This document shows, piece after piece, positions 1-5,670 of a stretch of 7,808 bases of DNA. Every line of letters begins with the position of its first letter. Position 1 is the stretch's first letter. The notes beneath the pieces are model-generated. The model was not told the DNA's origin. It saw only the letters and a program-made list of their open reading frames with translations, and ran no database searches. The stretch spans positions 1 through 7,808 of the forward strand of contig JABDJM010000061.1 of the NCBI GenBank assembly GCA_013002475.1, read 5' to 3'. This stretch comes from Saprospiraceae bacterium (GTDB taxonomy: Bacteria > Bacteroidota > Bacteroidia > Chitinophagales > Saprospiraceae). The position numbers were made by a program, and so were the translations under genes.

Positions 1-545
1 ATTCTCTGGTGCATAAACCCCAGGCGCGGCGGCACGCCTTGCTGCCTGGGATCATTCCCAAAAAACGAACCTTCCGCATCAGCGAAGCCTTTGAAGATGG
101 CAAAGAACTTTTTGAAGGCATCAAAGAGGCTGGCATGGAAGGGATCATGGCCAAAGATAAATCTGCCTCCTATCTGCCGGGCCAGCGAAGCGAGGCCTGG
201 CTCAAAATCAAAGTCAGAAATGATCTTGAAGCAACAGTTATCGGATATACAAAAGGAGAGGGAGATCGCTCAGGCTTGATCGGAGCTTTGCATCTGGCAA
301 TACCTCAGCAAGATGGCTTCCAATATTTGGGAAAAGTCGGAACTGGCTTTGATCACACCACCCTGAAAGCCATACTTGAACGCTTAAAAGCCCTTCCTGA
401 GACTGAAAAACCCGTCATGGAAGCTATAGAGGAAGAGAAAAGGACAGTATGGGTTGAAGGCAAATACCGGTGCAATGTCGAATATGCGAGCAAAACAAAT
501 ACTGGAACCCTGCGGGAACCGGTCTGGAAGGGCTGGATTCATTAG
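1..545 (+). CDS. ligD: ATP-dependent DNA ligase, LigD/NHEJ type (C-terminal part; 5' end outside window)
   Basis: This is the last 180 residues of a nick- and end-sealing DNA ligase; the reading frame is open to the window edge, so the start is not seen. Visible are the end of the adenylation domain, with ligase motif IV (EGIMAK, about nt 162-179) and motif V (WLKIK, about nt 198-212), then the OB-fold domain (ATVIGYTKGEGDRSG, later YLGKVGTGFD) and a motif VI-like end (TLREPVWKG). This order and wording match the ligase domain of bacterial LigD, which works with Ku in non-homologous end joining; a ku gene lies about 5.1 kb downstream. Because the protein ends in the ligase domain, a C-terminal polymerase domain (PE-LIG-POL order) is excluded; upstream PE or POL domains, or a ligase-only protein, remain possible. 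The GTG at position 9 is internal, not the start. Family call is firm; the symbol assumes the usual LigD naming. Confidence 0.9.
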   Translation, partial: SLVHKPQARRHALLPGIIPKKRTFRISEAFEDGKELFEGIKEAGMEGIMAKDKSASYLPGQRSEAWLKIKVRNDLEATVIGYTKGEGDRSGLIGALHLAIPQQDGFQYLGKVGTGFDHTTLKAILERLKALPETEKPVMEAIEEEKRTVWVEGKYRCNVEYASKTNTGTLREPVWKGWIH

Positions 546-728
546 GTTCCTCCTTTTCGGCAAAAATTCAACACCCTAATTACGATGTCACAAAAGTACT
601 AAGAATGGTATTTTCTCTAAGGTTGGCATAGTATTCGCATCCTCTTGAACAACCGAAAAAACGATTCCCCCTCTTTCGCACTCTTCTCCCTCCTCCCCGC
701 GAACTGTATTCTTTTATCAACAAATTAT

Positions 729-857
729 ATGACCATGAAAGTAAAATCTATCAAGAACCTTCAAGACCTGAAGCTAAACCAAGTTCAAATGACTAGGATT
801 AAGGGTGGAGGAAAATCCAGACCCATTAGACCTAATTCACTGAACTTTGGAGGATAG
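729..857 (+). CDS. Small double-glycine leader peptide (putative RiPP/bacteriocin/pheromone precursor)
   Basis: A 40-residue peptide (ATG 735) or 42 residues (in-frame ATG 729). It has two parts: a Lys/Leu-rich leader ending in LNQVQMTRIKGG and a 15-residue tail with two Arg-Pro pairs that ends LNFGG. Counting back from the first GG, the leader has Leu at -12, Met at -7, Ile at -4, Gly at -2 and -1, the spacing of double-glycine leaders cut by C39 peptidase/ABC exporters. Bacteroidetes carry many such short 'natural product precursor' peptides (for example the TIGR04149 type). No exporter, peptidase or typical maturase sits next to it. It has its own intrinsic terminator 29 nt after the stop, so it is probably transcribed as a single short gene. 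The next gene is a sensor kinase with an extracytoplasmic TPR domain, which raises a signalling role. The reading frame is open upstream to 645, but that part is low-complexity Ser/Leu-rich and has no GG-leader character. Real gene: likely; function: unproven. Confidence 0.66.
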   Translation: MTMKVKSIKNLQDLKLNQVQMTRIKGGGKSRPIRPNSLNFGG

Positions 858-886
858 GTTCTGTCATTAGTGAATAAAAGAGAGAG

Positions 887-913
887 GTCCACCCTTTTTG
901 GGTGGACTTTTTT
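887..913 (+). terminator. Intrinsic terminator after the peptide gene
   Basis: A perfect 8-bp stem, GTCCACCC (887-894) with GGGTGGAC (900-907), a TTTTT loop and a six-T run at 908-913. An AGAGAG tract just before the stem can pair weakly with the T run. It starts 29 nt after the peptide stop codon. It lies inside the longest open frame of the following kinase gene (GTG at 870), which argues that the kinase starts further down, or that it is expressed by read-through. Confidence 0.85.
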
Positions 914-929
914 CCAGAAACCAACAGCC

Positions 930-3002
930 TTGAAAAATACCAAAGCCACTAAAGCTATTGCTAAGATCGCCGTCATCCTGGTTGCACTTTTTTTTTCCAA
1001 CGGGGTCTTTGCCAACAATTCCGATCAACTTATTAAGGAGGCCCGCCAGGCAGTAGAAGATGGAATTGAACTCATCCGTAACGGACAAAAGTATGAGACC
1101 GCCAAACTGATTTTTAATCAGGCATTGACCATTGCCGAACAGCAAAAACATCTTTTGCTTGAAATAGAAGCATTGAGAGGTATGGGATTGGCTTTGTATT
1201 TTGAAGGACAATACGAGCAATCGTTTAACATCCTGGATTCCATTGCGACTTTTGTACCGACTAACAAGCCGGGGATTACAGCAAGCATAAACAAGATCCA
1301 GGGAGACAACCTCGTGTTCCTTGGACAATATTCCCGAGCCTACGAGCATCAGCTTAAAGCCCAGGAGTATTACAAAACTGTTGGGAACCAATCCAGGATC
1401 GCCTCAATGACTTTCTCCATCGCCAACAATTTTTTCTATCAGGAACTGTATGACATGGCGAAAAAGGAGTTCGAAAATTCGCTAGCCCTTTATAAAGAAA
1501 TTGATGACACCCGTGGAATTTTTAGTGCGCTGGGTGCCATAGGTAGTTGCAATGAGTACCTTGGAAACTTTGAAGAAGCGATTGCTTATTCAGAGCAATC
1601 CCTGTCCATTGCGTACCAGCTAGGTAACAAGGCTGACATTGCCTGGACACAATACAACATTGGTTCCATCTCTTCAACCGCTGGTGATCTAAAGAAAGCT
1701 CAATTACACCTGGACAAAGCTTTGGCAAGTGCTAAGGAGATTGAAGACATGCCTTTAATCGGCTATACTTTGGAAGCCCTAACGGTAGTAAATCGGCAGC
1801 TTGGACACTACAAAGCTGCTTTGGTTTCTCTGGACCAGAGTTTTCAAATTGCACAATCAAACAATGATAAATCAAACATCCCCGGCCTGCTAAAACTTTA
1901 CTCGGAGTTATACTTTGAGTTGAAAGATTATGAAGCATCCAAGAATTACATAGACAAATACATTGCTCTTAAGGACAGTTTGCGAAGTGAGGAATTGGCC
2001 GCAAACATGGGGAATCTGAAAAAGGATTTTGAGATCAAGGAAATGCAAAAGTTAAAGCAGATTGAACTTTTGAAGAAAGATGCCAAGATCAACAGATTTC
2101 GGATCATCATTGGAGTTTCAATAGCCACCCTGTTTGGCTTGGCTTTGTTTTTCATGTTCATTTTTACAAGAGCGAAAAGCAATCATGTCAAAGAGAAAAA
2201 TGATCTTCTTCTTTCTAAAAATCAAGAGATCCTCCGCCAAAATGAGATCCTGAAATCTTCCAACCAGGATCTTAAACAATATGCCTATGTCATCTCTCAT
2301 GACTTGAAAGAACCCCTAAGAAATATCAGCAGTTTTACCTCTTTGTTAAAACGAAGGCTTAAGGGAAAGCTGGATGAGAACACGCAGGATTACATGGATT
2401 ATATCACCAACGGGGTCAATCAAATGACTTCCTTGCTGACGGATCTATTAGAGTATTCTAAGATCAGGAAAAAGAAACATGAGGTTAATAGAACAGATCC
2501 AAATGAAGTTATCGACCGCGTCATTGAATCAATGCAGTTCAAGATCGAGGATGCCCAGGCGGAAATTGAAGTCCATAATCTTCCACAGGTAGTTATGGAA
2601 GAAAATCACTTCTATCAGGTAATGTTAAATCTGATCTCCAACGGACTGAAGTTTCGCGGAGAAGCCAGGCCCAAAGTCAAGGTAACCTGCAAGCAGGTCG
2701 GCGAGCAATATGTATTCTCGGTATCTGACAATGGTATTGGTATTGATCCAGAATTTCATGATAAAATCTTTGTGGTGTTCCAAAGGCTTCACAACCGGGG
2801 AGAGTTTTCCGGCTCGGGAATTGGCCTTTCTACTTGTAAGAAGATAATAAACGATTACGGGGGACAGATCTGGGTAGACTCAAACCCTGACGAGGGCTCC
2901 ACCTTTCATTTTACCATTCCAAAAACACCAGTTGATTTGGAAGACCCTGTTATGGAACTTCCGGAAATAAATAAGGAGAGCAATTTAGTTTTAAGCGCTT
3001 AG
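930..3002 (+). CDS. TPR sensor histidine kinase, membrane-bound
   Basis: Two-component sensor kinase, 690 residues from TTG 930. In order: signal peptide (about residues 1-28, ending NGVFA), a periplasmic region of helical TPR-like repeats (about 35-350; phrases such as YEQSFNILD, LGNFEEAIAYSEQSLSIA, AGDLKKAQLHLDKAL), a Lys/Glu-rich coiled stretch, one membrane helix (about 391-412), a short cytoplasmic coiled coil, a HisKA domain with the phospho-acceptor His457 in SHDLKEPLRN, and an HATPase domain with N box (NLISNGLKF), G1 (SDNGIGID), F box (IFVVFQRLH) and G2 (GSGIGLSTCKKI). All catalytic boxes are intact. It should autophosphorylate and pass phosphate to a response regulator that is not in this window. 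The open frame reaches GTG 870, but that would put 20 extra residues, including the terminator hairpin, before an otherwise perfect signal peptide; I therefore prefer TTG 930. No clear ribosome binding site supports either. It overlaps the convergent radical SAM gene by 12 nt. Confidence 0.88.
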   Translation: MKNTKATKAIAKIAVILVALFFSNGVFANNSDQLIKEARQAVEDGIELIRNGQKYETAKLIFNQALTIAEQQKHLLLEIEALRGMGLALYFEGQYEQSFNILDSIATFVPTNKPGITASINKIQGDNLVFLGQYSRAYEHQLKAQEYYKTVGNQSRIASMTFSIANNFFYQELYDMAKKEFENSLALYKEIDDTRGIFSALGAIGSCNEYLGNFEEAIAYSEQSLSIAYQLGNKADIAWTQYNIGSISSTAGDLKKAQLHLDKALASAKEIEDMPLIGYTLEALTVVNRQLGHYKAALVSLDQSFQIAQSNNDKSNIPGLLKLYSELYFELKDYEASKNYIDKYIALKDSLRSEELAANMGNLKKDFEIKEMQKLKQIELLKKDAKINRFRIIIGVSIATLFGLALFFMFIFTRAKSNHVKEKNDLLLSKNQEILRQNEILKSSNQDLKQYAYVISHDLKEPLRNISSFTSLLKRRLKGKLDENTQDYMDYITNGVNQMTSLLTDLLEYSKIRKKKHEVNRTDPNEVIDRVIESMQFKIEDAQAEIEVHNLPQVVMEENHFYQVMLNLISNGLKFRGEARPKVKVTCKQVGEQYVFSVSDNGIGIDPEFHDKIFVVFQRLHNRGEFSGSGIGLSTCKKIINDYGGQIWVDSNPDEGSTFHFTIPKTPVDLEDPVMELPEINKESNLVLSA

Positions 3003-4367
3003 GATTTCCTCAGAGAGGGAGGGGTCAAGAGATCTCCTGTGTCCTTCCATGTTTGGAAAATAGTATTGCTCCTTATCATTGATAAAATTTGATCGAACGA
3101 TACCCCTGACAACATAATTCTTAAAGAACCACCATTTACCCCTCTTAAGCTCATCATAAAACAAACGTCCGAGACCATCTTTGTATAATTTGATCGAAGA
3201 TTGGAAGGTGGTCTTTAATTCATGTAGAAGCTCCAGCATTTCTTCCTTTCCGATGTATGGATGCTTCCAGACCAGATTCCTTGAATCATATTTGTGCATG
3301 TCGGGTTCGTCTATGCCATACTTTGAATCGATCTCATCCCATTGTTGGGTATGAGGAAAAGGAGTTAGTACACTTGCCCGGTTGATCTCAAAGCCCAATG
3401 CCTTCAATTTGTAGGCGTCGGCAATGGTTTTTTCACGATCCATATCGGGGTGGCCAATAATTGAAAAGGCGTAACGAAACATTCCCGGTTTGCGGGAAAC
3501 TTTCGCCCACTCTTTAATTTTATCTACTGCCTGTGTTTTGTTCACATCTTTTAGAATTCCTTCATCCATGAATTCTACCCCAATGCCTGGCAGTCGTAGA
3601 CCGCGCTCATACCATTTCTCATAATGTTTTAGGAAGATCTCAACCCTGGACTGTGCGGCCCAGATCATTCCATACTTCTCTAACAATTTTGTTACCCCTT
3701 CATAGTGCTGTGCATGAACACCAAAGGTTTCATCGAAGATTCCGATGTAGCGGATTCCGAGCTCGTGGTAATGTTTCAAAACACGGTCGATGCTTTCCAG
3801 GTTAACGCGGCGCCTGTTTTTAATGAACACCGGGGTTTGACAAAAGCTGCAATGGAATGGGCAACCAAAAGCGGTGTACAATATTCCAAAGGACATGAGA
3901 CGGAATTTCCATATTGCAGTTACCGTGGCTGTCATTGCCGGGTGTTCGATTTTGTCAGGAGCAATGCTATATCCAAAGAGAGCGGACACCTCGTCAAAGC
4001 CATCTCCTATAACGACCCTGTCCACTGCCTCTTCTATGGCAGGAACGGGAGCACCGTAGTTGCCAGCCCAGATTTCTTTGACTCCGTGGGCCCTGGCAAT
4101 CTCGATCATTTCCAGGATCTCTGGAATCTGATATAAGTAAACGCTGAAACCCACTATATCCCAGCCTTCTTTCAACTTCTCGACATAGTCCTCGTACTCC
4201 GGGTATTCCAGGACTTCAAGCTCAGGGATATTTTGCTTCAAAAAACGAAGGCCCGGGCTTACCCGAACCGTGGCCCCGGCCCGGGGAAAGGTTTTCACGT
4301 GCTCTGCAACCATGTCCGTAACGACATTAGGTTTGTTGAATACAGTTGTAAAAAGTACCTTTTTCAT
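2991..4367 (-). CDS. Cobalamin-binding-type radical SAM protein (class B-like)
   Basis: 458-residue radical SAM enzyme, start ATG 4367. The N-terminal part (about residues 1-135) has the alternating strand/helix look of a B12-binding Rossmann domain (MKKVLFTTVF, then WDIVGFSVYLYQIPEILEMIEIA, WAGNYGAP, VVIGDG). The radical SAM core follows, with the 4Fe-4S motif CPFHCSFC (Cys169, Cys173, Cys176) and the usual later strands (YIGIFDETF, GIGVEFMDEG, FSIIGHP). The C-terminal 100 residues are helical and rich in aromatic and basic residues. Enzymes of this layout include methylases and ring-forming enzymes (HpnP, BchE and others); some act on peptides, so the substrate cannot be read from sequence. 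It is the second gene of an operon, 5 nt after the methyltransferase stop, so the two probably act on the same substrate. A frame-extended start at 4400 would overlap the methyltransferase by 28 nt and precede the typical MKKVLF opening, so I reject it. Its 3' end overlaps the kinase gene. Confidence 0.85.
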   Translation of the reverse strand: MKKVLFTTVFNKPNVVTDMVAEHVKTFPRAGATVRVSPGLRFLKQNIPELEVLEYPEYEDYVEKLKEGWDIVGFSVYLYQIPEILEMIEIARAHGVKEIWAGNYGAPVPAIEEAVDRVVIGDGFDEVSALFGYSIAPDKIEHPAMTATVTAIWKFRLMSFGILYTAFGCPFHCSFCQTPVFIKNRRRVNLESIDRVLKHYHELGIRYIGIFDETFGVHAQHYEGVTKLLEKYGMIWAAQSRVEIFLKHYEKWYERGLRLPGIGVEFMDEGILKDVNKTQAVDKIKEWAKVSRKPGMFRYAFSIIGHPDMDREKTIADAYKLKALGFEINRASVLTPFPHTQQWDEIDSKYGIDEPDMHKYDSRNLVWKHPYIGKEEMLELLHELKTTFQSSIKLYKDGLGRLFYDELKRGKWWFFKNYVVRGIVRSNFINDKEQYYFPNMEGHRRSLDPSLSEEILSA

Positions 4368-4372
4368 GATCG

Positions 4373-5224
4373 TTATTTTGGTCTTAGCATAAACCGCCAA
4401 TATTCTATTTTTCGAGTGTTGAATTCATCAAAGCGTCTGCTTCCTTCAACGCCACTAAATTCTGCAAAGGCTTTTCTCCAATATGACGGAATGAAATCTT
4501 TTATGATTTTCATTCTGGAAGAAGAATCAGAACGCAGTGCCTGAACCACGCTGGAAGTTATCTCCTCTTCCTCCTCTAGACTAAAGCCCACCTGTTCCAT
4601 CCAGGTTCGTATTTTGTCGACTTCCCCTTTTTTGATCATGTCTGCAAAAAGAAATTTTCCTCGGGGACTCAACACCCTTTTCACCTCCTCGAAAAATCTT
4701 GGAATACTTCCATAGCAACGGGCAGATTCCACATTTAGCACTATGTCAAACTGATCCTTTTTAAAGGGTAAAGATTCAGCATCACCCTTAACAAAACTCA
4801 GGTTTGAAAAGCTGTGTTTTTGCTGACAAAATCCGATTGCCTCTTTCGAGATATCCATTCCAACATAACTACGGGGGTTCCTTGACCGAACTAACCAGGA
4901 GGCGCCTCCTCCTCGACCGCAGCCAACCTCTAATACCCTGGCACCGGAAAATGAAACAGGCTTTGCCACATGGTCATATAACTGGATCCCATAGCGATTT
5001 GGGAAGTCCTCCTTCTGAAGTTGCAATCCCTGGGACTTTTGCCCGGTAGCCGCATAACCGTAGTTTAAAAAGACGCCGGCGTGGTCCTGATCCCATTTTT
5101 GAATTAGATTATGAGCCCACTTCCAAAGCGGTTTCCGGAGGGGTCGAGGCAGCTCGCAATATTTCTCAACAAGGGCTCTCATATTTGAAAGGTTAACAGA
5201 GGACCTACTAAAAATATCTGTCAT
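4373..5224 (-). CDS. Class I SAM-dependent methyltransferase
   Basis: 283-residue Rossmann-fold methyltransferase. SAM-binding motif I is VLEVGCGRG (residues 97-105), followed by the acidic strand end VGMDIS (121-126), GDAESLPF (147-154) and the post-motif strand DIVLNVESARCYG (160-172), then the usual RVLSPRGKFLFAD turn. The pre-domain segment LNYGY...LQ.ED..R..IQLYDHVA resembles methyltransferases of the phthiotriol/phenolphthiotriol (Rv2952) and sterol C-methyltransferase group, which methylate small or lipid-like molecules on O or C. The substrate here is unknown. The C-terminal third (about 200-283) is helical and charged and could form a substrate lid. It is the first gene of a minus-strand pair with the radical SAM protein, and probably shares its promoter in the repeat-rich region 5225-5490, where I find no convincing Bacteroidetes -7 element on this strand. 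Start ATG 5224 is the first in frame; ATG at residue 15 is an alternative. Confidence 0.87.
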   Translation of the reverse strand: MTDIFSRSSVNLSNMRALVEKYCELPRPLRKPLWKWAHNLIQKWDQDHAGVFLNYGYAATGQKSQGLQLQKEDFPNRYGIQLYDHVAKPVSFSGARVLEVGCGRGGGASWLVRSRNPRSYVGMDISKEAIGFCQQKHSFSNLSFVKGDAESLPFKKDQFDIVLNVESARCYGSIPRFFEEVKRVLSPRGKFLFADMIKKGEVDKIRTWMEQVGFSLEEEEEITSSVVQALRSDSSSRMKIIKDFIPSYWRKAFAEFSGVEGSRRFDEFNTRKIEYWRFMLRPK

Positions 5225-5278
5225 CGGATGATCACGAGATGACGTATGTCACTTGGCAAGATGAAGAAAGCTTGTTTA

Positions 5279-5316
5279 GGTCACGGGTCACGGGTCACGG
5301 GTCACAGGTCCCAGGT
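5279..5316. repeat. 7-bp tandem repeat, GGTCACG
   Basis: Three perfect copies of GGTCACG (5279-5299), then GGTCACA (5300-5306), GGTCCCA (5307-5313) and a partial GGT. The decay toward one end, with perfect copies at the other, looks like recent slippage on an older array. It lies 55 nt upstream of the methyltransferase start (minus strand). Confidence 0.9.
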
Positions 5317-5331
5317 TTCTTCCCTGCGCCT

Positions 5332-5377
5332 TCTTTGTGGTCTTCGTGCCTGCCTGCCGGTAGGCAGGTCTTTGTGG
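5332..5377. repeat. Dispersed-type repeat interrupted by a CCTGCC/GGCAGG palindrome
   Basis: Two direct copies of TCTTTGTGG (5332-5340 and 5369-5377) flank TCTTCGTG plus a 20-bp near-palindrome at 5349-5368 (7-bp arms CCTGCCT and AGGCAGG around GCCGGT). Removing the palindrome leaves a continuous TTTGTGG-TCTTCGTG-TCTTTGTGG string, as if the palindrome had inserted. Translated, it gives the 'CLPAGRQ' string that I recall as a common false peptide in Bacteroidetes and candidate-phylum genomes. Confidence 0.7.
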
Positions 5378-5395
5378 CAATCGGAAATTTGGTGT

Positions 5396-5459
5396 CGCTC
5401 CTCTGGAGCTTGAAATTCTTTTAACCTTTTACTAGAAAAATTGCGCCCCTCTGGAGCTT
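5396..5459. repeat. Pair of 16-nt direct repeats (CGCYCCTCTGGAGCTT)
   Basis: Copies at 5396-5411 and 5444-5459 differ at one position and are 48 nt apart. Each can fold: copy 1 as GCTCC-TCT-GGAGC, copy 2 together with the following bases as TCTGGAG-CTTAA-CTCCGGA (one G-T pair). Neither is followed by a proper T run for a gene ending nearby, so a terminator role is not supported. Confidence 0.65.
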
Positions 5460-5490
5460 AACTCCGGAATAGATTATGAGCTAGGGCTAT

Positions 5491-5646
5491 CCTATTAGAC
5501 CCACATCCAAAGAACCCTATATGTCCCCATCAATAACCACCCGATAACCAATGGTGCCCCAACAGTGTACCCATTGTAAACCGATCGTGCACCAACCGTA
5601 TACCTATTGAACACCCACTGCACACCTATTGTCCACCCACTATTTT
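5491..5646. repeat. Degenerate 11-bp-period array with invariant CC
   Basis: From 5515 to 5646 there are 12 back-to-back units of exactly 11 bp, each starting CC, with consensus CCnAYnGTnnA. Across the 12 units CC is 12/12, A at position 4 is 10/12, pyrimidine at position 5 is 11/12, G at position 7 is 9/12, T at position 8 is 8/12 and A at position 11 is 9/12. Examples: CCAACAGTGTA (5559), CCGATCGTGCA (5581), CCTATTGTCCA (5625). Two related units with altered length extend it left to 5491. Units 9-10 and 11-12 resemble each other as 22-bp pairs. It ends 25 nt before the ku start codon. Function unknown. Confidence 0.8.
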
Positions 5647-5648
5647 TA
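5641..5648 (+). promoter_or_regulatory. Weak candidate ku -7 element (TATTTTTA)
   Basis: TATTTTTA matches the Bacteroidetes -7 consensus TAnnTTTG except at the last base and sits 23 nt before the ku ATG, just where the 11-bp array loses its pattern. No TTG-type -33 element is found at the expected distance. Weak. Confidence 0.25.
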
Positions 5649-5670
5649 TCTTCACGAAAAATAAAGTCTT

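Larger units (their letters stand above)
5225..5670. other. Repeat-rich intergenic region between methyltransferase and ku (no gene)
   Basis: 446 nt between divergent genes without a credible reading frame. From left to right it holds an imperfect palindrome next to the methyltransferase start (5240-5251), a 7-bp tandem repeat (5279-5316), a dispersed-type repeat with an inserted palindrome (5332-5377), two copies of a 16-nt repeat (5396-5411, 5444-5459), an AT-rich gap, a degenerate 11-bp-period array (5491-5646), and a short AT-rich stretch that must hold the ku promoter. An apparent 61-residue frame at 5239-5424 is the translation of these repeats. Confidence 0.8.

Noticed and set aside
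645..728. Upstream extension of the peptide gene
   Set aside because: Begins at a non-ATG codon, is low-complexity, and would precede an otherwise standard MK-type GG leader.
867..1391. 174-residue minus-strand frame opposite the kinase
   Set aside because: Antisense shadow of the signal peptide and TPR region; composition is not protein-like and it covers the terminator.
3705..4136. 143-residue open frame opposite the radical SAM gene
   Set aside because: Fully antisense to a well-supported enzyme and shows no recognisable motif.
4368..4400. Earlier start for the radical SAM gene (MAVYAKTKITI extension)
   Set aside because: Would overlap the methyltransferase by 28 nt and add residues before the typical MKKVLF strand.
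5239..5424. 61-residue open frame on the plus strand
   Set aside because: It is the translation of the GGTCACG array and the palindromic repeat (gives the CLPAGRQ string); no domain and no coding character.
5491..5646. CRISPR array or G-quadruplex reading of the 11-bp array
   Set aside because: No repeat/spacer structure of CRISPR size, and GG pairs on the minus strand are separated by nine bases, too sparse for a convincing quadruplex.
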